This document shows, one piece after another, positions 28,394 to 37,164 of a stretch of 64,000 nucleotides of DNA. The translations under genes were made by a program, and so were the position numbers. The notes beneath the pieces were generated by a model that worked only from the letters and a program-made list of their open reading frames with translations, was not told where the DNA came from and did not search any database. The number at the start of each line of letters is the position of its first letter. The stretch's first letter is position 1. The DNA comes from Afipia massiliensis (lineage in GTDB: Bacteria; Pseudomonadota; Alphaproteobacteria; Rhizobiales; Xanthobacteraceae), in the NCBI RefSeq assembly GCF_001006325.2, contig NZ_LBIA02000001.1:372001-436000 (forward strand). The letters run 5' to 3'.

Positions 28394-30136
28394 TCAAGAG
28401 TCGATGTATTTTTCAATGATCTCGACTTTCCTGACTTTTCCCGTGGCCGTCATCGGAAGCGCGGGCACGAACCTGAATTCGGGGATTTTGTAGGACGCCA
28501 TGCGGGACTGACACCACACGACAAAATCGCGCTCCGTCGCTTCAACGCCGCTCGCAAGCTGTATGAAGGCAACAGGGACCTCGCCCTTCTCCGCATCAGG
28601 GCGCGGCACCACCGCCGAGGCTGCGATCTGCGGATGTCGCCCCAGCAGGGCTTCGATCTCGGCGGGAAACACGCTCATGCCCCTCACCTTGATCATTTCC
28701 TTTCGGCGCCCGAGAAAGTGGACGTAGCCTTCCTCACTGATTTGGCCCACGTCGCCAGTGTGAAACCATCCATTCCGCAACGCGTTATGGGGCGTGCCGG
28801 TCTCATCGACATATTCCTGCGTCAGTGAGGGCGAGCGAACGCACAACTCGCCGGGATTCCCGAACGGGATCAAAGCACCGGTCTCGAAATCGCAGATCTT
28901 GAATTCGGTTCCGGGCACCGGGAGGCCCACGAAGATCGCCTGCTGGTTTAAATCGAAATCGTCGTCCTGAAATCCCGACACGAAGGCGTCGTAGGTATGG
29001 GTTTCAGTCATTCCCCACGACACTTCGTGGAGCGAGCCGCCCGTCAGAGCGCGCCATCGTTCGCGAACCGATGCGTCGATCTTCTTAACAAACGACGCAG
29101 TCTTCGCGTGCTTCAGAGAAGTCATGTCAGCCCGCTGCGCGGCAGGATGCGCGAGGATCTCAAACGCGCTATCGACCATGAAGAAGACATGCGTTGCACG
29201 ATGGCGTTCGACCGCCTCAATGAAAGCCTGTGGATCCCAGCGCGTTTGCAGCACCAGCGTCGAACCAAATACGATCGGCATGATCATGCCGATGCCCTCG
29301 CCCGCGATCCAGAACAGCGGAACGAAACAGATGATCACGTCATCGTCGGACAGCTCAAAGCACAGCGGACCACCGGTCGCGGCCGTATAGAGCATGTGTC
29401 GCTGGGTATGAACGCAGGCCTTCGGCAAGCCGGTGGTGCCGCCGGTGAAATTCAACGCCGCCGTGGCATCCATATCTATGGCAGGATGGGCCGCTCTTGC
29501 CGCCGACTGCTGAAGGGCTGAGAGGAGATCGATGCTGCCGGCACAGTCGCGCTTCGGGGCCAGGACGACATCAGGAACAAGGCCGACCGGCGCGGTCGGC
29601 AGCATGTCACGCAGACTGGTAGTGAGAACCGTGGTGAGGCTTGAGCGGCCGCGAACATTTTCCACCATGTCGTGGAAGGTATCGAGCGCCAAGATCACCT
29701 TGGCTTTGGAAACCGCCAGCTCATGCTCAAGCTCGGCCTCCTTAAACATTGGATTGACCGGAACATAAACCGCGCCGGCCTTCAATATTCCATAGAACGC
29801 AATCAGAAACTGGGGACAATTCTGCAGAAAGATCGCAACGCGATCGCCTTGAGACACCCCGTGCGATTTCAGCAACGCCGCGAAATTCTCGCTCAACGTG
29901 TCGAGTTCTTTGAATGAAAGCGTTGCGCCGTAAAACAGGACCGCAGGCTTTTCGGGATGCAGCTTCGCGCGCTGTCGCAAGTAATCGCCCAGCGATTGCT
30001 CGCCCAGCGGGTAAATCGGCGCTCGTGTCAGATGGTTCGGCCAGTTCCGCTGCTGCGCCTTGGCAAGTGCAGCGAGATAGGCCGCCTCGTCGCCGCCGTC
30101 AGGTGTTGGAATTCCGGAGGCACTTTCAGCTTTCAT
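28394..30136 (-). CDS. AMP-dependent acid-CoA ligase
   Basis: A 580-residue ANL-family ligase. Motifs: ALNFTGGTTGLPKACVH (P-loop, unusual NFTGGTTG in place of YTSGTTG) near residue 215, GMTETHTYDAF near 360, and WFHTGDVGQISEEGYVHFLG then RRKEMIKVRG near 455-480, with the catalytic lysine expected near the end in MTATGKVRKVE. The ATG at 30136 follows GGGGAG. It would form the CoA ester used by the carboxylase encoded 54 bases downstream. Specificity is not readable. Confidence 0.9.
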   Translation of the reverse strand: MKAESASGIPTPDGGDEAAYLAALAKAQQRNWPNHLTRAPIYPLGEQSLGDYLRQRAKLHPEKPAVLFYGATLSFKELDTLSENFAALLKSHGVSQGDRVAIFLQNCPQFLIAFYGILKAGAVYVPVNPMFKEAELEHELAVSKAKVILALDTFHDMVENVRGRSSLTTVLTTSLRDMLPTAPVGLVPDVVLAPKRDCAGSIDLLSALQQSAARAAHPAIDMDATAALNFTGGTTGLPKACVHTQRHMLYTAATGGPLCFELSDDDVIICFVPLFWIAGEGIGMIMPIVFGSTLVLQTRWDPQAFIEAVERHRATHVFFMVDSAFEILAHPAAQRADMTSLKHAKTASFVKKIDASVRERWRALTGGSLHEVSWGMTETHTYDAFVSGFQDDDFDLNQQAIFVGLPVPGTEFKICDFETGALIPFGNPGELCVRSPSLTQEYVDETGTPHNALRNGWFHTGDVGQISEEGYVHFLGRRKEMIKVRGMSVFPAEIEALLGRHPQIAASAVVPRPDAEKGEVPVAFIQLASGVEATERDFVVWCQSRMASYKIPEFRFVPALPMTATGKVRKVEIIEKYIDS

Positions 30137-30297
30137 CGCGTACTCCCCACGTATGTGTTGGCCACGTCGCAACAACCGACGCAAGAGCTTCGCTCCCTCA
30201 CGGAGCAACCTGCATGACGGTCTTGCTGGCTTCTTGTTACTCACTGTCGCACGCAGAATGGCTATCCTTCTGCGTGCGACAGGCTCACTATCCAACC

Positions 30298-31551
30298 TTA
30301 CTTTTTCGCGACGTCTGGGCACTCGGATTCCGAGAGAGGGCGAAACGCTTCTTCTGCGGGAATGGTGCGGAGAATCTTGTAGTAGTCCCAGCGCCCCTTG
30401 GATTCGCTCGGCTTCTTGACCTCGACCAGATACATGTCGTGGATCAGCCGCCCGTCCTTGCGCAGCTTGGCATTACGCGCGAACATGTCGCTGATCGGCA
30501 TCTCACGCATTTTTGCGATGACCTGCTCGCCGCCGTCGGTTTTCGCCGCCTCGACAGCCTTGAGATAGTTCAGCACCGCGGAGTAGACGCCGGCCTGGAT
30601 CATCGACGGCTTTGCGCCGTTCATTTGCGCCGAAAAGCGCTCAGACCACTTGCGTGTCTCGTCATCCATGTCCCAGTAGAATCCATCCGTGAACACCATG
30701 CCCTGGGCCACCTTGAGTCCAAGACTGTCGATATCGTTGATGAACGCAAGAAGCGCCGCGATCTGCTGGCCGCCCTGCACAATGCCGAACTCGGATGCCT
30801 GCTTTACCGCAGTCGTCATGTCGCCGGCCGAATTGGCAAAGCCGATCGTCTTTGCCCCTGACCCTTGAGCGTGCAGCAGCGAAGACGACAGGTCGCTGAC
30901 CTCGCGAGGGTGCTTCACCGAACCTCTCACCTTGCCGCCGGCCGCCTCGATCGCCGCCCTGGCGTCGCGCTCGAGATTGTAGCCGAAGGTGTAGTCAGCA
31001 GTTACGAAGAACCAATCCTTTGCGCCCTGCAACGTCAGTGAGCGCGCGGTGCCTTTTGCGAGGGCGTAGGTGTCGTAGCTCCAATGGGCGAGCACCTTGG
31101 AGCAATATTTTCCGGTCAGATCCGATGAGGCAGCTCCGGAAGCCAGAACGGCAACATTCTTCGCCTTGGCGATTTCGAGGGCAGCTAGCGCGACCGGCGT
31201 CGTCGGCAGATCGACGATCACCTTGACGTTCTGCCGATCAACCCACTCACGCGCGATCGGGCCGCCAATGTCGGCCTTGTTCTGATGATCGGCCGAAAGC
31301 ACTTCAACGGGACGTCCAAGAACCTTGCCGCCGAAATCCTTTACCGCCATCTGGGCGGCAACAATTGAGCCTTTTCCCGAAATATCGACATTCATCCCGC
31401 TCAGATCGGTGAGCACCCCGATCCGCAATGGCTCCTGAGCCCAGGCACCCATCGAACCAATGACCAGAGCCGATGCTCCGGCAACAACTCCACGAACCAT
31501 CCCTTTGACTTTTGAACCCAAAACTTCCTCCCAAGAACCGTCATTTTTCAT
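30298..31551 (-). CDS. Periplasmic substrate-binding protein, Peripla_BP_6 type
   Basis: A 417-residue binding protein that starts MKNDGSWEEVLGSKVKG, with an export segment GVVAGASALVIGSMGAWAQ, then EPLRIGVLTDLSGMNVDISG, typical of LivK-like proteins. It leads a minus-strand operon of catabolic genes, yet no permease or ATPase is encoded in this operon. The transporter at 33565-38523, which has its own binding protein, could serve both. The start at 31551 is the best compromise. An internal ATG (MVRGVVAG) 17 codons later is possible. Confidence 0.87.
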   Translation of the reverse strand: MKNDGSWEEVLGSKVKGMVRGVVAGASALVIGSMGAWAQEPLRIGVLTDLSGMNVDISGKGSIVAAQMAVKDFGGKVLGRPVEVLSADHQNKADIGGPIAREWVDRQNVKVIVDLPTTPVALAALEIAKAKNVAVLASGAASSDLTGKYCSKVLAHWSYDTYALAKGTARSLTLQGAKDWFFVTADYTFGYNLERDARAAIEAAGGKVRGSVKHPREVSDLSSSLLHAQGSGAKTIGFANSAGDMTTAVKQASEFGIVQGGQQIAALLAFINDIDSLGLKVAQGMVFTDGFYWDMDDETRKWSERFSAQMNGAKPSMIQAGVYSAVLNYLKAVEAAKTDGGEQVIAKMREMPISDMFARNAKLRKDGRLIHDMYLVEVKKPSESKGRWDYYKILRTIPAEEAFRPLSESECPDVAKK

Positions 31552-31763
31552 CGCCTCGTCCCTTGTGACGGGAGATTGCTCGTCAATAATGCACATACAA
31601 TCTTGACGATCAATGGCCAATTGGTGTCAATGGATTTCTCCCGGGGCGGCTGATACGACGGAGGAAGCCACCCAATAATGAGGGTTTCGCGCGTCGCCCG
31701 GGATATCGGGCAACTGCCTGATCGTTGTGATCGAGCCGCTTTGGCATTTTTGATGGATTGCAG

Positions 31764-32477
31764 ATGTCGGAGAACGTGGTGTCCGCTAAAGCCGCTTCGC
31801 CAGCGCTGGAAGATGGGGACAGCATCTCTGGAAAGAGAAGCGCGGCTTACGAACTGTTCCGCGAGATCGTCCGCGGTCTCTATGACGGACGGTATGTTCC
31901 GGGCCAGAGGCTGATCGAAGCTGACCTCACGCGAGACTTCAAGGTGGGCCGCTTTGTTGTGCGTGAAGCCCTCAAGATGCTGATGACCGAAGGCGTCGTA
32001 TCGATCGGGTTCAACCGCGGAGCGCAGATTCCCCGGTTAAGCCGCTCTGAAGCTCACGACACGCTGATCGTCATGGAATGGCTGTTTGCCCTGGGCGCAA
32101 AGACCGCCGCTGCAAGGATTGATCTCGAAAACAACCGAGAACTGATGTTGGCCAGCACCGAAGCGCTCATTGCTTTCGAGAACAATCATGACTTCTTCGA
32201 GTTCGGTCGCGCATGCAGCCATTTCTTCCGTACGATCACCAAGCTTGGAGCAAACAAGGAACTGCATCGTCTGCTCCCTACGCTTCAGATTCATTTGGTC
32301 CGCGCTCAGTTCCGATCATATCCATCTGCCGCGGAGAATCTTCGCCTCGCGAGCTTCAAGAAGGTCTCCGATGCCGTCCTGTCTGGCGATCCCGAAAAGG
32401 CTGAACAGGCGGTACGACGTCATTTTGTAAGCTTGTCGCGAGATATTTCTAAACTACCAGACCGCGCCTTCCGATAA
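31764..32477 (+). CDS. GntR-family transcriptional regulator (FadR-like)
   Basis: A 237-residue regulator with a winged helix near residues 35-90 (AYELFREIVRGLYDGRYVPG, then RLIEADLTRDFKVGRFVVRE) and an all-helical FCD-type effector domain after residue 100 (DTLIVMEWLFALGAKTAA, HFFRTITKLGANKELHRLL). It is divergent from the catabolic operon beginning at 31551, with 212 bases between the two starts, so it is the likely local regulator, probably answering to an acyl-CoA or organic acid. I start at the ATG at 31764. A TTG two codons upstream is possible. Confidence 0.9.
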   Translation: MSENVVSAKAASPALEDGDSISGKRSAAYELFREIVRGLYDGRYVPGQRLIEADLTRDFKVGRFVVREALKMLMTEGVVSIGFNRGAQIPRLSRSEAHDTLIVMEWLFALGAKTAAARIDLENNRELMLASTEALIAFENNHDFFEFGRACSHFFRTITKLGANKELHRLLPTLQIHLVRAQFRSYPSAAENLRLASFKKVSDAVLSGDPEKAEQAVRRHFVSLSRDISKLPDRAFR

Positions 32478-32530
32478 TCGTCGAGGACATTGCTCGACAA
32501 CCCCAGCCTGGTCCAGTTGAAATGATCTAA

Positions 32531-32645
32531 AGGCAAGAAGCCGCCGTGGCGCAGGGGCTTTCGGACAATTCCCTACTTCAACAAGCAGGGAAAATATTTC
32601 TGCGAACGGGGATTTTCTGTTGAACAGGGAAATTCATATGGATGT
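32531..32645. repeat. Dispersed ACAGGGAA-rich repeat, copy B
   Basis: This copy shares GCCGTG…CGCAGGGG, TTTCGGACAATTCCCTACTT and AACAGGGAA units with the copy at 22732-22845. Both lie in intergenic space just after the end of a catabolic or transport operon. No coding function is apparent. Confidence 0.6.
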
Positions 32646-32722
32646 GGGGAGGGATTGGCGAAGACCGTTCGTCTGGTCGTCGGGTATTTTTAACTGCGCG
32701 CGATCTCGCGTCGGTGACAATC

Positions 32723-32799
32723 GATGACGCGCCTCGTTAGGCAGCGCGAAACAACAACGCCATGTTTGGAATTGAGCCATCCCTCCGAGGCGCGTCATC
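32723..32799. repeat. 14-bp perfect inverted repeat
   Basis: GATGACGCGCCTCG at 32723-32736 is the reverse complement of CGAGGCGCGTCATC at 32786-32799, with a 49-base interval. It is followed by another CGAGGCG. It lies in the 490-base gap between the GntR gene and the HIT gene, which otherwise holds only the repeat at 32531. It could be a terminator-like or REP-like structure. Confidence 0.6.
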
Positions 32800-32970
32800 C
32801 CGAGGCGCTCATCGTCATCGGCCGCGCTGCAAAGTACATAGAAGCCCCGCCGGCAGCGGTCTCACCGGCGCAATCGTGACAGACACATCGAGCGGACGTG
32901 CGATCTGAGTCTCCAACTTTTGAATGGATGGCTAATAATGAATGCACCGCTTCAGTGTGCCAACGCCGGT

Positions 32971-33411
32971 CTAAGCCCTCTGCATCTGCTCCTTGATGGC
33001 GGCAATTAGCCTAGTAGTGTGCTGTTCGAGGACTTTCGGATCTTCCTTGCGCGTTTGAGCTGGCAGCAGGTCTATTCCCGCGGTCATAGGCATGACATGC
33101 ATATGCATATGCAGCACGACCTGACCGCTGGCTGGTTCGCTGAACTGCTGAACGATAACGCCGCCTGCGTTGAACGCACTGACTGCCGCGAGCGCAATCC
33201 TCCGCGTTGTTCGCGCAACCTCCACGAATTCATCGGCTGAAATGTCGAGGATACCCCTCACGGCGGCCTTCGGGATCACCAGGGTGTGCCCTGGCGAGCG
33301 CGGCATGATGTCGAGAAACGCAAACGTTTGCTCGTTCTCGTACACCTTGTAGGAAGGTATCTCACCGCGAAGAACTTTCGCAAAAATATTCTGGTCGTCG
33401 TAGATTGCCAT
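32971..33411 (-). CDS. HIT-family (histidine triad) protein
   Basis: A 146-residue Hint-type nucleotide-binding protein. The histidine triad is HMHMHVM (His101, 103, 105), and the N-terminal block IFAKVLRGEIPSYKVYE matches the family. Such proteins hydrolyse nucleoside phosphoramidates or AMP conjugates, with the middle histidine as nucleophile. GAGGGATGTA precedes the ATG at 33411. A longer reading from 33441 adds a poorly matching MAGSPAARDV. It has no obvious functional link to the transporter downstream. Confidence 0.9.
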   Translation of the reverse strand: MAIYDDQNIFAKVLRGEIPSYKVYENEQTFAFLDIMPRSPGHTLVIPKAAVRGILDISADEFVEVARTTRRIALAAVSAFNAGGVIVQQFSEPASGQVVLHMHMHVMPMTAGIDLLPAQTRKEDPKVLEQHTTRLIAAIKEQMQRA

Positions 33412-33564
33412 TACATCCCTCGCCGCTGGCGAGCCCGCCATAATTCCGCTGCGGGCGTGTCAACACCTTCATTTGCGAGATTAACCGGCGGCATGTCGCG
33501 ATCTTCTCTCGCAATTCATCTTCGTTGGTGATTTGCCCGCTCCCAAAAGATACTGGCGGGCTCA

Positions 33565-34263
33565 TTAAACGCCGAGATAGCGCTGCAGCACCTCCGGCTG
33601 TTTCTTGATTTCCAGCGCGGGGCCGTCGTGGACGATATGGCCGTTATTGATGATGTAGACGCGCTGAGCGAGCGCCAGCGTCGCTGCGAGATTCTGCTCG
33701 ACCAGAACGATGGTCTGTCCGGCGGCGGCAAGATCGCGGCAGGCCTTCAGCAGATCGCGCACGATCACGGGAGCCAGCCCCTCGAATGGCTCGTCCAGCA
33801 GGATGATTTTCGGATCGCGCACCAGCGCCCGGGCAATCGCCAGCATCTGCTGCTCGCCGCCGGACAGATCGGTGCCGCGGCTGTCGCGCCGCTCCTTCAG
33901 TCGGGGAAACATTTCGTAAATGCGATCGAGCGGCCATTTGTTCGGCGCCGTCAACCCGGCGAGAATGATGTTTTCTTCGACATTGAGGCTGCCGAAGACG
34001 CGCCGGTCCTCATGCACAAGCTGCATACCGGCCTGCGCGATGACGTGGCTCTTCTTTCCTGCGATCTCAACGCCGTCGAGCACGACCGAGCCGGACTGCG
34101 GCGTCACGACGCCCATCAGGCTCTTGAGCGTGGTGCTCTTGCCCGCACCGTTGCGGCCGAGCAGCGCCACCACCTCGTTGCGTTCCACGCGCAGCGAAAC
34201 GTCGAAGAGGATGTGGGAATCCCCGTAATAGCTGTTCAATCCTGTGACCTCGAGCAGGCTCAT
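33565..34263 (-). CDS. livF: Branched-chain-type ABC transporter ATPase, LivF-like
   Basis: A 232-residue ATPase of standard LivF size. Walker A GRNGAGKSTT near 37, LSGGEQQMLAIARAL near 133, Walker B KIILLDEPFEGLAP. The ATG overlaps the stop of the upstream permease-ATPase fusion by four bases. It is the last gene of the second Liv-type transporter (38523 to 33565). It lacks the basic tail seen in the other LivF at 8561. Confidence 0.93.
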   Translation of the reverse strand: MSLLEVTGLNSYYGDSHILFDVSLRVERNEVVALLGRNGAGKSTTLKSLMGVVTPQSGSVVLDGVEIAGKKSHVIAQAGMQLVHEDRRVFGSLNVEENIILAGLTAPNKWPLDRIYEMFPRLKERRDSRGTDLSGGEQQMLAIARALVRDPKIILLDEPFEGLAPVIVRDLLKACRDLAAAGQTIVLVEQNLAATLALAQRVYIINNGHIVHDGPALEIKKQPEVLQRYLGV

Positions 34264-36110
34264 TCGAGGACTCCATGAACGCCGCCGAGATAGGCTTCCT
34301 GCACCTTCGCGTTGTTCTTGATTTCGTCCGGCGTACCCTCGACCAGCACGCGACCTTCCTGCAGCACGGTGATCCGCTCCACGAGTTCGAACAGCGAATC
34401 CATATCATGATCGATAATGATCATGGTGCGGCCCCGGCTGATGGATTTGAGCAGCTTTACTGTTTCGATGCGCTCCTGCGGACTCATACCGGCGAGCGGT
34501 TCGTCGAGCAACAGCAGGCTCGGAGAATTGGCCAGCGCCAGACCGATTTCCAGCCGCCGTTTCTCGCCGTAAGCGAGTTCGGAAACCGGCACATCCGGAC
34601 GCCCTGCAAGGTTCACCAGTTCCAGCGTGTGCTCGACCTGTTCGTTCAGCCCCTCGATCTTCGACCTGTTCGCGAAGAGGTCGAGCTTGAACTTGCCGCG
34701 CAACTCCGCCAGCACCGCGATGGTGACGTTCTCGCGTACCGTCAGACGATTGAACAGCTGGTTGACCTGATAGCTCTTGGTGAGACCGAGCTGGCAAACG
34801 TCGGTGACGTTCTTGCCCGTGATGTCCTGCCCCTCAAACATGATGGTGCCGGATGTGGGCGGCACTTCGCAGGTGAGCATCTTGAAGAAGGTCGACTTGC
34901 CGGCGCCGTTCGGGCCGATGATGCCGCGCAGTTCGCCATGGTTGACGGTGAGGCTGATGTCGCTGTTGGCGACCAGACCGCCATAGCGCTTGGTCAGGCC
35001 GGTCGCTTGCAGGATCGGCCCGGTATAGGAGTCGGGCGCGCGACGATGCGGCGGCATCGGCACCAGGTTCGGCTCGCGCACGGCTTCAGGTTTGGCGACG
35101 ACGGCGACCGGAGCGTCATCTTTCGGCTTGGCCGAAATCTTCCCGGCCACAAAGAGATAGAGATCCTTGAAGCCTCCAATCAGACCGTGACGCAGGAAAC
35201 ATACCAACAGCACGAACACCAGACCGAGCACAAGTTTCCACGCAGCACCGAGCCCAAGCGCGGATTGCAGGAAGTCCTGCAAAAACAGCCAGACCGCGGC
35301 GCCGAGCAGCGGACCGAACAGTGTGCCGGTGCCGCCGATCGCCGTCTGCATGATGAGTTGTCCGGATGTATCGAACATAAATGCATCAGGCGGCATGAAG
35401 GCCTGCATCACGCCCAGCAGGCCTCCGGCAAAGCCGGCATACGCCGCCGCGATCACGAAGGCGGTGAGTTTGTAGCTCTGGATGTTGTGGCCGAGGGCGG
35501 CAGCCCGCAGCGGATTGTCCCGGATCGCGCTCAGCACCGCGCCGATCGGCGATCGTACGATGCGCAGCGCGATCACGATGCCGATGAAGTAGCAGAACGC
35601 GAGGAACTGATAGAGCGACCACCCGGTGGTGAAGCTGATGGTGGTGAAGCCGAGGTCGAAGCTTGGCGTCGGAACGCCGGGCAGTCCGTTCTCGCCGCCG
35701 GTCCATTCCGCAAGCGGATTGAATTCGACGAAATAGAAGACCTCCGCGATCGCCACCGTGATCATGGCAAAGTAGATGCCGGTACGCCGCAGCGCAATCA
35801 ATCCGACCAGATAGCCGGTGATGGCCGCCGCGACCATGCCGATGAACAGCGCCGTCACAACGTGCGGGAAGCCGGTGCGGGTGAGCAGATAGGCGGCGAC
35901 AAATCCGCCGGTGCCGTAAAAAGCTGACTGCCCGAACGAGAGCAGGCCCGTATAGCCGAACAGGATGTCGAAGCCGACGCCGAACAGCCCCCAGACAAGG
36001 ATGCGGTTGACGGTATTGGGCGCGAACCCAAGATGAGGCAACAGAAACGGCGCGGCGATCAGGCCAATGGCCGTCAGTGTTTCGATCAGATATGGACGTT
36101 GGTTCTGCAT
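34260..36110 (-). CDS. Fused ABC permease (LivM) and ATPase (LivG)
   Basis: A 616-residue natural fusion. Residues 1-330 are the LivM-like permease (GLFGVGFDILFGYTGLLSFG, RRTGIYFAMITVAIAEVFYF). A linker rich in Lys, Ala and Pro (KPKDDAPVAVVAKPEAV) covers about 330-375. Residues from 380 are the LivG-like ATPase with GPNGAGKSTFFKML (Walker A), ELAYGEKRRLEIGLAL (signature region) and LLLLDEPLAGMSP (Walker B). A GTG at 36125 directly follows the livH stop, but the ATG at 36110 fits the family N-terminus better. Fusing one ATPase to one permease fixes their stoichiometry. The partner ATPase LivF stays separate. Confidence 0.92.
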   Translation of the reverse strand: MQNQRPYLIETLTAIGLIAAPFLLPHLGFAPNTVNRILVWGLFGVGFDILFGYTGLLSFGQSAFYGTGGFVAAYLLTRTGFPHVVTALFIGMVAAAITGYLVGLIALRRTGIYFAMITVAIAEVFYFVEFNPLAEWTGGENGLPGVPTPSFDLGFTTISFTTGWSLYQFLAFCYFIGIVIALRIVRSPIGAVLSAIRDNPLRAAALGHNIQSYKLTAFVIAAAYAGFAGGLLGVMQAFMPPDAFMFDTSGQLIMQTAIGGTGTLFGPLLGAAVWLFLQDFLQSALGLGAAWKLVLGLVFVLLVCFLRHGLIGGFKDLYLFVAGKISAKPKDDAPVAVVAKPEAVREPNLVPMPPHRRAPDSYTGPILQATGLTKRYGGLVANSDISLTVNHGELRGIIGPNGAGKSTFFKMLTCEVPPTSGTIMFEGQDITGKNVTDVCQLGLTKSYQVNQLFNRLTVRENVTIAVLAELRGKFKLDLFANRSKIEGLNEQVEHTLELVNLAGRPDVPVSELAYGEKRRLEIGLALANSPSLLLLDEPLAGMSPQERIETVKLLKSISRGRTMIIIDHDMDSLFELVERITVLQEGRVLVEGTPDEIKNNAKVQEAYLGGVHGVLE

Positions 36111-36125
36111 TTTACCTGACCACAC

Positions 36126-37001
36126 TCATTCGCGGCCACGCGTGCCGAGCAGACCTTGCGGCCGCAGCATCAGCACTAGCACCATTGCTGCGAACAGCAT
36201 GACGTAGGCGTAACCGGGATTTACCATCGACGTGATACTGATGATCTCACCGGCGATGAGGCCGCCGAGAATGGCGCCAGGAAACGAGCCGACGCCGCCG
36301 ATCACGACGACCACGAATGTCTGCACCAGGATCGCCTCGCCCATGTCGGGCGTCAGCGAGACCACCGGCGCATTGACGATCCCGGCGAAGCCAGCCGCCA
36401 TCGCGCCGATGCCGAACACGACCATGAACACGCGATAGACGTTGATGCCGAGCGAATCGACCATCATGGAATCTTCGATGCCGGCCCGCACGATCATGCC
36501 GATCCGCGTGCGATACAGCACGACAAACAGGACCAGCAAGGCGACAGCGACGATGCCGACCAGCGCCAGCCGGTAGGTCGGATAATACATGAACCCGAGC
36601 GAGGTGATGCCGGTAAACAGCTTCGGTGCCGGCACACTCAGCGACAGGCTGCCGAAGAAGAAGCGCACGACCTCGACGAAAACGATGCTCAATCCGAACG
36701 TCACGAGCAACTGGTCTTCATGCGGACGATCATAGAAATGACGGATGATGACGCGCTCCATCACCACGCCGAGCACCATCACGAAAAGCGAGCCGGCAAT
36801 CACGGCGACGATGAAGGATTCGGTGTAGGTGTAGGCGACATACCCGGCATAGCCACCGAGCATGAACATGGCGCCGTGCGCGAGGTTCAGGACGCCGAGC
36901 GTCCCATAGATGATCGTCAGGCCCGATGAAATCAGCGCAAGCAATGCGCCGAGTACCAGTCCGTTGAACATCTGCGATACAAAATTAGCCCAGTTTATCA
37001 C
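36126..37001 (-). CDS. livH: Branched-chain-type ABC permease, LivH-like
   Basis: A 291-residue inner-membrane permease starting MINWANFVSQMFNGLVLGAL, with the LivH signature SGLTIIYGTLGVLNLAHGAM and many hydrophobic segments. It ends LRPQGLLGTRGRE, the usual tail. The stop is directly followed by the fused permease-ATPase gene. It forms the pore with the LivM half of that protein. Confidence 0.93.
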   Translation of the reverse strand: MINWANFVSQMFNGLVLGALLALISSGLTIIYGTLGVLNLAHGAMFMLGGYAGYVAYTYTESFIVAVIAGSLFVMVLGVVMERVIIRHFYDRPHEDQLLVTFGLSIVFVEVVRFFFGSLSLSVPAPKLFTGITSLGFMYYPTYRLALVGIVAVALLVLFVVLYRTRIGMIVRAGIEDSMMVDSLGINVYRVFMVVFGIGAMAAGFAGIVNAPVVSLTPDMGEAILVQTFVVVVIGGVGSFPGAILGGLIAGEIISITSMVNPGYAYVMLFAAMVLVLMLRPQGLLGTRGRE

Positions 37002-37065
37002 AACCAGCCCTATCTAAAATTTGCCGGCAATCCGTCGCGCGCCGCCGACGCGCCGCTCGCGCGAC

Positions 37066-37161
37066 GAACCGGCACCGGCTCACAAGGAGTTGCGTTTACG
37101 AAAAGACGGCGCCGGCACTCAGTACAAATCGGATACCGAGAACCGGCGCCGGATCACAAGG
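37066..37161. repeat. Pair of 22-bp direct repeats
   Basis: GAACCGGCACCGGCTCACAA (+GG) at 37066-37087 and GAACCGGCGCCGGATCACAA (+GG) at 37140-37161 agree at 20 of 22 bases and are 74 bases apart. Both contain CCGG-N2-CCGG-like symmetry, and a third GGCGCCGGC lies between them. They fill the gap between the binding-protein stop and livH, where they could affect mRNA processing. Confidence 0.55.
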
Positions 37162-37164
37162 CGA

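Noticed and set aside
32723-32799. CRISPR-like or terminator interpretation of the inverted repeat
   Set aside because: There is only one pair of arms, the interval is 49 bases and there are no regular spacers.
34275-35927. 550-residue plus-strand frame opposite the permease-ATPase fusion
   Set aside because: Antisense shadow typical of GC-rich DNA; the minus strand has complete ABC motifs.
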